Part shown: positions 16,660 to 24,873 of the stretch, one piece after another
Numbering within the stretch: position 1 is the stretch's first letter
Layout of the letters: each line of letters begins with the position of its first letter
Assembly: GCF_029076845.1 (NCBI RefSeq)
Contig: NZ_JARESE010000076.1
Span: forward strand, 1 to 64,000
Length of the DNA stretch: 64,000 nt
Direction: 5' to 3'
Source: Novosphingobium album (ex Liu et al. 2023)
GTDB lineage: Bacteria > Pseudomonadota > Alphaproteobacteria > Sphingomonadales > Sphingomonadaceae
Position numbers and translations under genes: made by a program
The notes under the pieces: generated by a model
What the model was told of the DNA's origin: nothing
Seen by the model: only the letters and a program-made list of their open reading frames with translations
The model's database searches: none

Positions 16660-17672
16660 CGCAGCGCCGATCGGTTTCCCGGCGTTTGCGGCGCGGACTG
16701 GGCATCATAGGCCTGATCGGCACCGTCCTGTTGCTGGCGGCGGTCGCCTTCTTCTACAGCTTCACCTTCACCCATCTCGATCCGCAAGCCGCGATGATGC
16801 GGGCGATCAAGGAGATGCTGGAGCATGTCGCGCTGCCGCTGATCGTGTTGCTGGTGCCGGTGACGATCATGGTGCTGCGGGTGATCCGTCAGGCTTTCGT
16901 GCCACTGGCAGAAGCCGCCGCCGAGATCGAGGCGGCACGCGGACACGAACGGGGCTTTCGCATCGACGCCTCGCAGATGCCCGCTGAGGCAGTGCCCTTC
17001 ACCGAAGCGGTCAACGACCTGCTCACCCGTCTCGATGAGTCCGCAATGCGGCAGGAGGCGTTCGCGGCCGATGTCGCGCACGAACTACGCACGCCACTTG
17101 CGCTCTTGTCACTCGAACTCGACCGGCTCGATCATGACGATGCCGTCCGGCTCAAGAAAGATGTCGCCGCGATGCGCCGACTGATCGACCAACTCATGCT
17201 GCTGGCGCAAATCGACGCCGATGCGGCGGCACAGATTGCGCCAGAGCCGACATCGCTTGCCGATGTGGCGAGCGACGTGGTCGGCTCGATCGCACCGGTG
17301 ATCATCGCGGAGGGAAAGATGATCTCGCTCGATACCGATGAGCCCGCGCTGATCGTGAATGCCCGGCGTGAGGCGGTCGCGGCAGCGCTGCGCAACCTCA
17401 TCGAAAATGCGACGCGCGTCACCCCCGTCGGCGGGACGATCCAGGTCCGGGTCGGCCCGGACGCAACTTTGGCGGTGCGCGACGAAGGACCGGGGCTGAC
17501 GCCGGACCGGCTACGCGACCTGGTGCAACGTCACCGCCGCGCCGACCATGCGAGCAAGACCGGCGCGGGCCTTGGCCTTGCCATCGTCGAGCGGATCATG
17601 GCCGCCCACGGCGGCAGGCTCACAACAGATCCGGCCACCCGCGAACTCGCTCTACGCTTCCCCGAACCCTGA
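16656..17672 (+). CDS. sensor histidine kinase
   Basis: 338 residues. Two membrane helices (about 15-36 and 57-77) enclose a periplasmic loop of only ~20 residues, so ligand sensing probably occurs in the membrane or through a partner. A HAMP-like linker follows, then the H-box FAADVAHELRTPL with H142, an N-box (NLIENATRV), and G-boxes DEGPGL and GAGLGLAIVERI. The catalytic domain is compact. It partners the regulator encoded immediately upstream. Confidence 0.9.
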   Translation: MTQRRSVSRRLRRGLGIIGLIGTVLLLAAVAFFYSFTFTHLDPQAAMMRAIKEMLEHVALPLIVLLVPVTIMVLRVIRQAFVPLAEAAAEIEAARGHERGFRIDASQMPAEAVPFTEAVNDLLTRLDESAMRQEAFAADVAHELRTPLALLSLELDRLDHDDAVRLKKDVAAMRRLIDQLMLLAQIDADAAAQIAPEPTSLADVASDVVGSIAPVIIAEGKMISLDTDEPALIVNARREAVAAALRNLIENATRVTPVGGTIQVRVGPDATLAVRDEGPGLTPDRLRDLVQRHRRADHASKTGAGLGLAIVERIMAAHGGRLTTDPATRELALRFPEP

Positions 17673-17690
17673 TCTTCCGGTCGGCATGTC

Positions 17691-17706
17691 GTCAGGCTTT
17701 GGTCAG
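17691..17706 (+). promoter_or_regulatory. GTCAG direct-repeat site upstream of RND adaptor gene
   Basis: GTCAGGCTTTGGTCAG: half-sites 11 bp apart, with CTAGCC starting 25 bases after the first G, exactly as upstream of the b561 gene. It sits in the 56-bp gap between the kinase stop and the adaptor start, marking a separate promoter for the efflux operon. Confidence 0.6.
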
Positions 17707-17728
17707 GGACGCACCCTAGCCGGACGTC

Positions 17729-18841
17729 ATGTCCAGACGAACTATGCTGTTTTCGGGCGCCGCCGCGCTTGTCTTGCTCCTCGCCGGTTTGTGGTGGCTT
17801 TCCGCGCCGCCGGGCGGATCCAGCATTCCGGCGGCACAGGGCGCTGCGGGACCGGAAAGCGGGGTTCTGGCGGTAGATGCTCGCCGTGCGGCGCAAATGG
17901 GCATCCGTCTCGCACCAGCGGGAGCGGCTGAGGAAGCGCCGCTTGCTACTATCCCCGCGATGATACAGCCTCCCGCCAATGCCCGCGTGGCGGTGGCGGC
18001 GACGTTTCCCGGCACGGTCTTGCGGACCCTGGTGGTTGAAGGCGACAGCGTGCGGCGCGGTCAGCCGCTGGCTGTCATCGCGAGCCGTGACGTGCTGACG
18101 ATCGGCGCCGATCTCAGCCGCGCACATGCGCGCAGCGGGGTGGCGCAGGCCAATGCGGCGCGATTATCACAGCTCAGCCGGGAAGGCATTATCGCCGGCG
18201 CGCGTGCGGATGAAGCGAACGCGATCGCCGCCGAAGCGCGCGCCGACGTCTCCGAGAAATCCCGCATTTTGGCGATGGTCAATGGCCATGGCGGCAGCGG
18301 CTCCTACAAGCTCACCGCTCCCATCGCCGGCCGGATCACCAGCGCTGCGATCCAGGCGGGCAATCCGGTCGACGGCACCACCGCGCCTTACGTGATCGAC
18401 GCAGCGGATCGCTATGAAGTGGTCGGGCAATTGCCCGAGCGGCTGATCGGCCAGGTCCGCCCCGGCATGAGCGTGCGGCTCCTTCCCGATCTTACAGGAC
18501 GCATCGTTGCGGTAGGCTCTACCATCGACCCGGCGACCCGCTCGGCGAGCCTGAAGGCGGAGATCCCCGCCGGTCCAGGCGTCGTTGCGGGCCGCGCCAC
18601 CAGCATCGTGATCGCCGGCCCGGCGCCAGCGGGTGCGGTGAGCGTGCCCGATGCGGCCATCACCATGATCGACGGCAAGTCCATGATATTTGTCGCCGAG
18701 CGCGGCGGCTTCGCGATCCGGCCCGTTACCAGCGGCGGGACCAGCAATGGTCGCACCGTACTGCTCTCCGGCGTCAGGCCGGGCGAACAGATCGTCGTTT
18801 CCGGCACGAGCGCGCTGAAAGCGCTCGCCACCGCGCAATAG
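17729..18841 (+). CDS. heavy-metal RND efflux periplasmic adaptor (CzcB/CusB-like)
   Basis: 370 residues. An N-terminal membrane anchor/signal (~8-25) is followed by a barrel-sandwich hybrid split by a short helical hairpin (ADLSRAHARSGVAQANAARL...). A second half-motif (YKLTAPIAGRITSAAIQAGN) and beta-barrel and membrane-proximal domains (KSMIFVAERGGFAIRPV) complete the fold. It bridges the inner-membrane pump and outer-membrane channel. There is no His-rich N-terminus or CusB-type Met triad, so the substrate is not obvious. The pump gene begins 9 bp downstream. Confidence 0.88.
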   Translation: MSRRTMLFSGAAALVLLLAGLWWLSAPPGGSSIPAAQGAAGPESGVLAVDARRAAQMGIRLAPAGAAEEAPLATIPAMIQPPANARVAVAATFPGTVLRTLVVEGDSVRRGQPLAVIASRDVLTIGADLSRAHARSGVAQANAARLSQLSREGIIAGARADEANAIAAEARADVSEKSRILAMVNGHGGSGSYKLTAPIAGRITSAAIQAGNPVDGTTAPYVIDAADRYEVVGQLPERLIGQVRPGMSVRLLPDLTGRIVAVGSTIDPATRSASLKAEIPAGPGVVAGRATSIVIAGPAPAGAVSVPDAAITMIDGKSMIFVAERGGFAIRPVTSGGTSNGRTVLLSGVRPGEQIVVSGTSALKALATAQ

Positions 18842-18850
18842 GTCCGCCCC

Positions 18851-21800
18851 ATGCTGCGTTCGCTCGTCGCCACGGCGCTTTCCTACCGCCTGCTTGTTCT
18901 CGTGCTCGCTACAATCACGGCGGGGCTTGGCGTCTGGGCCTTCACCACCTTGCCCGTCGATGCCTATCCCAACATCGCGCAGACGCAGGTGAAGCTGATC
19001 CTCAAGGCCCCCGGCATGACGCCCGAGGAGGTCGAAAGCCGCGTCATCACACCGATCGAGACGGAGATGCTCGGCATCCCCCACCAGGCAATCCTGCGCT
19101 CGACCGCCAAATATGCCATCGCCGACATCACGATCGACTTCACCGACGGTACCGACATCTATTGGGCGCGCCAGCAGGTCACCGAACGCCTCTCGGGCGT
19201 CATGGACGATCTGCCGGTATCGGTGAGCGGCGGCCTCGCCCCGATCTCGACACCGCTCTCCGACGTTTACATGTTCACCATCGAAGGGCCGCTATCGCTC
19301 CAGCAGAAGCGCGAACTGCTCGACTGGACGATCCGGCCCGCGCTGCGCACGGTGCCCGGCGTCGCCGATGTCAACGCGCTGGGCGGCTATGTCCGCACGT
19401 TCGAGGTCAGGCCCGATCCGGTCGCGCTGGCGAGCGCGAAACTCTCCGTGGCCGACCTGAGCGCCGCAATCGAAAGCGGCAACCGCAATGACGGCGCGGG
19501 CCGCCTCGCGAGCGGCGAGGAAGCCCTGATCGTCCGCGCGGTGGGCGCGATCCGCACCGTCGAGGATCTGGGGTCGCTCGTCATCGCCAGCCGCGACGGA
19601 CGGATCGTCCGGCTCGGCGATGTCGCCACCGTCGGCACAGGCAGTCTCACCCGCTATGGCGCGGTCACGCGCGGCGGCAAGGCCGAAGCCGTGCAGGGCC
19701 TCGTCATCGCGCTGCGCGGCGCGGATGCCCGCCAGGTGGTCGATGGCGTGCGGGCACGGCTCGCCGAGATGCAGAGTGGCCTGCCCGAAGGCACAGAAAT
19801 CCACGTTTTCTACGATCGCTCCGATCTGATCGAGCGCGCGGTCGGCACGGTCGAGAAGGCGTTGCTGGAGGCGACCGTGCTGGTCGTCGTGCTGCTGATC
19901 CTGTTCCTCGGCGACTGGCGCGCCGCCGCGATCGTCGCGGTGACCTTGCCGATGGCGGCGCTCATCACCTTCCTGTTCATGCGCGGCATGGGGCTGTCCG
20001 CCAATCTGATGAGCCTGGGCGGCCTCGCCATCGCGATCGGCCTGCTGGTCGATGGCGCGGTGGTCGTGGTCGAGAATGTCGTCGAGCGGCTGGGGCACGC
20101 GCATGGCGAGGATACGCCCCGGCTGCACCTTGTGTTCCGCGCGACCAGCGAGGTGATCGTGCCGGTGTCGGCGGGCATCGTGATCATCGCGCTGGTGTTC
20201 CTGCCGCTGCTGTCGTTGCAGGGGCTGGAGGGCAAGCTGTTCGCGCCGGTCGCGCTCACTATCGTCTTTGCCCTGCTCGGCTCTTTGCTGCTCGCGCTGA
20301 CGCTTGTGCCGGTGCTCGCCACTTTCGGCCTCAGGAGCGGCCATCATGGCAATCCGTGGATCATGCGCCAGCTTGGCCCGCGCTATCGCGCGCTGCTGGA
20401 CGGCGCGTTTGCGCGCAAGCGTCTGGTCTATGGCCTGTCCGCCGCCGGGCTGGTGCTGGCGGGTCTGGCTTATGGCGCGGTCGGCAAGACGTTCATGCCG
20501 ACGATGGACGAGGGTTCGGTGATCGTCCAGCTCACCAAGCTGCCGTCGATCAACCTCGATCGGTCGGTCGCCGGTGACATGGCCGTGCAGCGCGCGCTCC
20601 TCACCGTGCCGGAAGTCGAGGATGTGATCGCCCGCGTTGGTTCCGACGAGATCGGTCTCGACCCCATGGGCCTTAATGAGACCGACAGCTTCGTCCAGTT
20701 GAAGCCGCGATCTGAGTGGCGGGGCAACAAGGACTTCGTAGTCGAGGAAATCCGTAAGGCGCTCGAGGGATTGCCCGGCATCGAGGCCAGCTTCACCCAA
20801 CCGATCGAAATGCGCGTCTCGGAGATGCTGACCGGCGCGCGCGGCGATCTCGCGGTGAAGATATTTGGTCCCGATTCGCAGATGCTCGCCGATCTGGCGG
20901 GCCAGGTCCAGCACACGCTGTCCGGCATCCAGGGCGCATCGGAAGTGCTGACGGTCGCCAATGACAGCGTGGATTATCTCCAGCTCGAAATCGATCGCGC
21001 GGCGGCGGGACGGTTCGGAATGCCGGTCGACCAGATGCAGGATGCGCTGCGTGCGCAGGTCGAGGGTGTTCACGCAGGGATCGTCGCCGATGGGCAGAAG
21101 CGCGTGCCTATCGTGATCCGCGGCGATGACAGCATCCGCAATGACCCGGCCCGCTTCGCCGATCTGCAACTGCGCACGCCGGGCGGCACGCTGGCGCGCG
21201 TCAGTGACATGGCGCGGGTGGAGCGGACGCAGGGGCCGGTGAAACTCGACCATGAGAACGGCTCGCGCTTCGCTCTGGTGCAGGCGTTCGTCTCGGGACG
21301 CGACCTGGTCGGCTATGTCGATGAGGCGAAGGCGGCCGTCGCCGCCAAGGTCAGGCTCCCGGCGGGTTACAGCATCGTCTGGGGCGGCCAGTTCGAGAAC
21401 CAGCAGCGCGCGTCGGCGCGGCTGATGCTGGTGATCCCGATCGCGTTGGCGCTGATCTTCCTCGTCCTGCTGGCAACGCTCCGCTCGCTCAGGGCATCGC
21501 TCCTGATCCTCGCGAATATCCCGTTCGCGATGGTCGGCGGGCTGCTCTCGCTCTGGCTGTCGGGTCAATATCTCTCCGTTCCCGCATCGGTGGGGTTCAT
21601 CGCGCTGCTCGGCATCGCCGTGCTCAACGGGCTGGTGCTGGTCTCTTATTTTCGTCAGCTCCGCGCCGAAGGGCTGAGCATGGCCGAGACGGTAAGGCTG
21701 GGTGCGCAGCGGCGGCTGCGGCCCGTGCTGATGACCGCGAGCATCACGGCTTTCGGCCTCGTACCCTTGCTGTTCGCCAGCGGACCGGGATCCGAAATTC

Positions 21801-21922
21801 AGCAGCCGCTGGCGATCGTGGTGATCGGCGGCCTCATCACCTCCACTTTGCTGACGCTGATCCTGCTGCCGATCCTGTTCGAGCGCTTCGGCGAAAGCGC
21901 TGAGGAAATCGCAAATGTCTGA
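18851..21922 (+). CDS. heavy-metal RND efflux pump (CzcA/CusA family)
   Basis: A 1023-residue, 12-helix HME-RND transporter that exports cations to the outside using proton motive force. Signatures include LPVDAYPNIAQTQV near the N-terminus and helix IV with AIAIGLLVDGAVVVVEN (about residues 393-410). That helix has the D-G-A-V core shared with Czc/Ncc-type pumps. It lacks the D-A of copper/silver CusA and the leading D-F-G of classical CzcA, so a divalent metal such as Zn, Co or Ni is more likely than Cu/Ag (inference). Its end overlaps the DUF3240 gene by 8 bp. Confidence 0.92.
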   Translation: MLRSLVATALSYRLLVLVLATITAGLGVWAFTTLPVDAYPNIAQTQVKLILKAPGMTPEEVESRVITPIETEMLGIPHQAILRSTAKYAIADITIDFTDGTDIYWARQQVTERLSGVMDDLPVSVSGGLAPISTPLSDVYMFTIEGPLSLQQKRELLDWTIRPALRTVPGVADVNALGGYVRTFEVRPDPVALASAKLSVADLSAAIESGNRNDGAGRLASGEEALIVRAVGAIRTVEDLGSLVIASRDGRIVRLGDVATVGTGSLTRYGAVTRGGKAEAVQGLVIALRGADARQVVDGVRARLAEMQSGLPEGTEIHVFYDRSDLIERAVGTVEKALLEATVLVVVLLILFLGDWRAAAIVAVTLPMAALITFLFMRGMGLSANLMSLGGLAIAIGLLVDGAVVVVENVVERLGHAHGEDTPRLHLVFRATSEVIVPVSAGIVIIALVFLPLLSLQGLEGKLFAPVALTIVFALLGSLLLALTLVPVLATFGLRSGHHGNPWIMRQLGPRYRALLDGAFARKRLVYGLSAAGLVLAGLAYGAVGKTFMPTMDEGSVIVQLTKLPSINLDRSVAGDMAVQRALLTVPEVEDVIARVGSDEIGLDPMGLNETDSFVQLKPRSEWRGNKDFVVEEIRKALEGLPGIEASFTQPIEMRVSEMLTGARGDLAVKIFGPDSQMLADLAGQVQHTLSGIQGASEVLTVANDSVDYLQLEIDRAAAGRFGMPVDQMQDALRAQVEGVHAGIVADGQKRVPIVIRGDDSIRNDPARFADLQLRTPGGTLARVSDMARVERTQGPVKLDHENGSRFALVQAFVSGRDLVGYVDEAKAAVAAKVRLPAGYSIVWGGQFENQQRASARLMLVIPIALALIFLVLLATLRSLRASLLILANIPFAMVGGLLSLWLSGQYLSVPASVGFIALLGIAVLNGLVLVSYFRQLRAEGLSMAETVRLGAQRRLRPVLMTASITAFGLVPLLFASGPGSEIQQPLAIVVIGGLITSTLLTLILLPILFERFGESAEEIANV

Positions 21923-22214
21923 CCTTCTGTTCACCCTCCATTGCGCCGTCCGCGACACCGAAGCGTTGCTGGGCGCAATCCGCACCATATCCCCGGCACC
22001 CATCCACATCCGCGCGGAATCGGTCCGCGGCCAGGACTATGGCGATGCCGGAACGGCGGAAAAAGTGTCCGGCGAGCTCAAGCGGACTACGCTCGAACTG
22101 ATCGTCGGCGCGGACAGGATGCCCGATCTTCTTCAGGCCGTGGAGGAAGCCCGGCGCGACCTGCCGGTCCGCTGGCGAACCACCTGCCTGCTCGATCATG
22201 GAAGGATCGCCTGA
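21915..22214 (+). CDS. DUF3240 small protein of the RND operon
   Basis: 99 residues, no signal or membrane helix. It has a ferredoxin-like / PII-like pattern (LLFTLHCAVRDTEALLGAIR... then LELIVGADRMPDLLQAVEEA) typical of DUF3240. These proteins recur between heavy-metal RND pump and outer-membrane genes in proteobacteria, and their role is not established. A cytosolic metal-sensing or pump-regulating PII-like role is plausible from the fold. Overlaps on both sides (8 bp with the pump, TGATG with the outer-membrane gene) show tight coupling. Confidence 0.75.
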   Translation: MSDLLFTLHCAVRDTEALLGAIRTISPAPIHIRAESVRGQDYGDAGTAEKVSGELKRTTLELIVGADRMPDLLQAVEEARRDLPVRWRTTCLLDHGRIA

Positions 22215-23455
22215 TGCGGGCCATGCTCCTCGCCTGCGGCCTGCTGCTCGCCGCATCGCCAGCCCTGGCACAGCGCAGCGATCTGCCGCCCTCCGACAGG
22301 GTGAACGAGGCGTTGGACAATCATCCCAGCGTTGCCGCAGCCGCCGCCCGCGTCGAGGCCGCGCGGGCACGGGGCGACATGCTGCGCAGAGGACCGCATG
22401 AGGTGACTGTCAGCGGCAGCTATGTTCGCCGCACCGTCGATCGCGAAGGCGCGTTCAATGAGTTCGACACGACGATCAGCCGTCCCTTCCGCCTGCCCGG
22501 CAAGGCGGCGCTCGATCGTGAGGCGGGCGCGCTGGGCGTTGAGGTGGCCCAGAACCAGATGGAGGATGTCCGCCACCAGACGGCGCTCATCCTGTCCGCC
22601 CTGTGGCATGACTGGCTGACCGCCGGGGGCCATTATCGCAACGATCTCGATACCATCCGGGGGCTGGAGGCATCGGTGGCGGCCATAGCGCGGCGCGTAG
22701 CGCTGCGGGATGCCGCGCAGCTTGACCTCGATCAGGCTGCCGCCGCGCTTGCACAGGCACGCGCGCAGGCGGCCTCGTCGCTTGCCTCACGCGAACAGGC
22801 GCGCTTGACGCTGGCTGCGACCTTTCCGGACATTCCACTTCCGCCCGAGCCGCCGGAACTCGCGATACCCCTGCTGCCTGCCGATGGGCTGGAAGCCATG
22901 CGCGATCTGGTGATCGAACGCAGCCACGAAATCGGCGCCGCCGATAAGGAGGCGCAACGCCTGGATGTCACCGCACACCGGGTCCGCGCCGACCGTGTCG
23001 CCGATCCTTCCTTCGGCGTCCGCCTGTTCAGCGAACGCGGTGGTACGGAAACAGGGGCGGGGGTCGTCGCCTCGATCCCGTTGGGCGGCGGCTATCGCCG
23101 TGCGGCGGCCGATCAGGCCTCGGCCGAGGCCAATGCCGCGCGCATGGAACTGGCGACCGTGACACGCACCGTCGAGGCGATGGCCAATGCTGGTCTTTCC
23201 AACGCACGCACCCGGTTCAATGCCTGGTCCAACGCCGAAGCGTCCGCCCGCAGCGCCGGCGATGCCGCCGCAAGGACCGCTCGCGGCTATCAACTTGGCC
23301 AGATCGATCTGGCCGATCTCCTTTATGCGCAGCGGCAGACCAATGACGCGCGCCGCATGGAGATCGATGCCCGCTCCGAAGCGAACCGGGCGTTACTCAG
23401 GCTCGAAATCGACTCGCACAGCATCTGGGCGGCCGACGAGGAGAAAACACCGTGA
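22214..23455 (+). CDS. outer-membrane efflux protein (TolC/CzcC-like)
   Basis: 413 residues from the ATG that overlaps the upstream TGA. The signal peptide ends at ALA-QR. Two TolC-type repeats rich in long amphipathic helices are visible (VAAAAARVEAARARG..., LDLDQAAAALAQARAQAASS..., and ARTARGYQLGQIDLADLLYA). It forms the outer-membrane exit of the RND system. There is no lipobox, unlike NodT-type factors. It is the last gene of the efflux operon. Confidence 0.87.
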   Translation: MRAMLLACGLLLAASPALAQRSDLPPSDRVNEALDNHPSVAAAAARVEAARARGDMLRRGPHEVTVSGSYVRRTVDREGAFNEFDTTISRPFRLPGKAALDREAGALGVEVAQNQMEDVRHQTALILSALWHDWLTAGGHYRNDLDTIRGLEASVAAIARRVALRDAAQLDLDQAAAALAQARAQAASSLASREQARLTLAATFPDIPLPPEPPELAIPLLPADGLEAMRDLVIERSHEIGAADKEAQRLDVTAHRVRADRVADPSFGVRLFSERGGTETGAGVVASIPLGGGYRRAAADQASAEANAARMELATVTRTVEAMANAGLSNARTRFNAWSNAEASARSAGDAAARTARGYQLGQIDLADLLYAQRQTNDARRMEIDARSEANRALLRLEIDSHSIWAADEEKTP

Positions 23456-23635
23456 TGATGTTCACCGCTCACCGAGTTAGCCCAACCCATGATTGGCGAG
23501 GGCACCGGTGACGATCTAGTCATGACACTCAAAACCGGGCCTCGTTCAGGCGTAGTAGAGCCAAGATTCATGCACGCATTGGCAAAAGCCGATACGCATA
23601 TCGATATGCTGCATTTTCGATGAAGGATGATTTCG

Positions 23636-24499
23636 ATGGCTTCCAGAACGCTGAGGCTGAACATGCCGCAATGGCAGGGTGGTGACGAACCCGCCTATCG
23701 CTTTGGCGCCGAATTGCTACGCTGGCTGGCCCCGGAACACGATGGCCCGGAAGAAACGGTCTTCGTTCCCGAACCGAACGGTCGCGCACCAGAGATTGAC
23801 CATGGTATCAAGGCACGGACTGTTCTGCTGTCGCAGGCGCGTGCAGCACGCGCGGCCATCGAACGCCACGATCCTGACCGTATCGTCACGCTTGGCGGTG
23901 ATTGCCTGGTTGATCTGGCCCCCATGGCCTATCTCAATCGTAAATATCCCGCGCTGGGCGTGCTCTGGATCGACGCGCATCCCGATGTGATGAGCGCTGC
24001 GGAGTTTTCGCATGCCCATGCCCATGTGCTTGGGATGTTGCTGGGTCGGGGCGACGAAGCGTTCACGGCCGAAGTACCGAAAAAGCTGACCGTCTCACGA
24101 GTAATGATCGCCGGGATGAGCGCATGGACCGACGCCGAAGGCGCAATTCTGAAGGGCCTGGGCCTCCGGCATGTGCCTGCCGCTGATCTCGCCCGCGACA
24201 GCCAGCCCATCCTCGACTGGATCGAAACGGAGGGGATTACGCATCTTGCCGTGCATTTTGATCTCGACGTTCTCGATCCGGCGCATTTTTCACCGCTGCT
24301 GTTCAACAGGCCGGATGTGCCAGCGGGGAGTTTCGACGGGATCGTGCAGGGTACGATGCGGCTTGAGCAGGTCGTTCGGCTGTTGAACGACGCAGGCGCT
24401 GCGGCGGATATGGTTGGCCTGGCCATCGCCGAGCATTTGCCGTGGGACATGCTGCGCCTGAAACAGGCTCTCGCCGATCTGCCCGTCATGAAATCATGA
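23636..24499 (+). CDS. arginase-family ureohydrolase with altered metal motif
   Basis: About 287 residues from the ATG with a GAAGGA ribosome site; another ATG lies three codons upstream. Ureohydrolase motifs occur in order: GGDC (where GGDHS is usual), WIDAHPDV, HAHAHVLGM and HFDLDVLDP. The family hydrolyses arginine, agmatine or related guanidino compounds using two Mn ions. The first conserved metal-binding His is replaced by Cys (C93 counting from the upstream ATG), so metal choice or activity may differ. It lies 180 bp after the efflux operon, probably with its own promoter. Confidence 0.8.
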   Translation: MASRTLRLNMPQWQGGDEPAYRFGAELLRWLAPEHDGPEETVFVPEPNGRAPEIDHGIKARTVLLSQARAARAAIERHDPDRIVTLGGDCLVDLAPMAYLNRKYPALGVLWIDAHPDVMSAAEFSHAHAHVLGMLLGRGDEAFTAEVPKKLTVSRVMIAGMSAWTDAEGAILKGLGLRHVPAADLARDSQPILDWIETEGITHLAVHFDLDVLDPAHFSPLLFNRPDVPAGSFDGIVQGTMRLEQVVRLLNDAGAAADMVGLAIAEHLPWDMLRLKQALADLPVMKS

Positions 24500-24681
24500 C
24501 CCTCCGACGTTGCTCACCTGCCGCGACGGGTTTGCATCCGATATATCTCGAAGCTGGGCACCTCCATCAACTTGGTGGACTCAGCGATTTGCGGCAGCCA
24601 GCGGCGTCGAGGGCCTGAAGGCCGGCGGTGGCTATGCGGCTATCGCCGTATTTCATTCGTTTTCCTGAGTGCCGGGCACAG

Positions 24682-24848
24682 CTATCCTGTCGCGCCCCGT
24701 CGTTCGTGGAAGATCAGGCGGTTCATGTTGTAGGCCAGATTGGCCAGCGTGATCTTGGCCTCGGCGCGTTTGATGCCGATCGTGCGGCTGACCCGCCCCT
24801 GCGCCTTGAGCTACTTCTCGTTGGCCTGGCCGCGGTATGGGCGCCCAA
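24682..24848 (-). pseudogene. IS5-family transposase remnant (C-terminal end)
   Basis: On the minus strand, the segment RPYRGQANEK is followed by an in-frame TAG (24811-24813). It then continues RTIGIKRAEAKITLANLAYN and NMNRLIFHERRG to a stop at 24682. This is the typical C-terminus of IS5-type transposases. Only about 55 codons remain, and the internal stop and missing catalytic core make it dead. The rest of the 374-bp gap between the arginase and outer-membrane genes shows nothing I can identify. Confidence 0.75.
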
Positions 24849-24873
24849 AATTCCCTATGCTGGCGTTTCAGGA

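Noticed and set aside
19292..22009. 905-codon open frame on the minus strand across the RND pump gene
   Set aside because: Antisense shadow of a clear RND transporter, with low-complexity Arg/Asp/His/Gln content.
23489..23623. 44-codon open frame (MIGEGTGDDLVMTLKTGPRS...) before the arginase gene
   Set aside because: Ends just before the arginase start, but has no ribosome site or recognisable content; judged insufficient to call.
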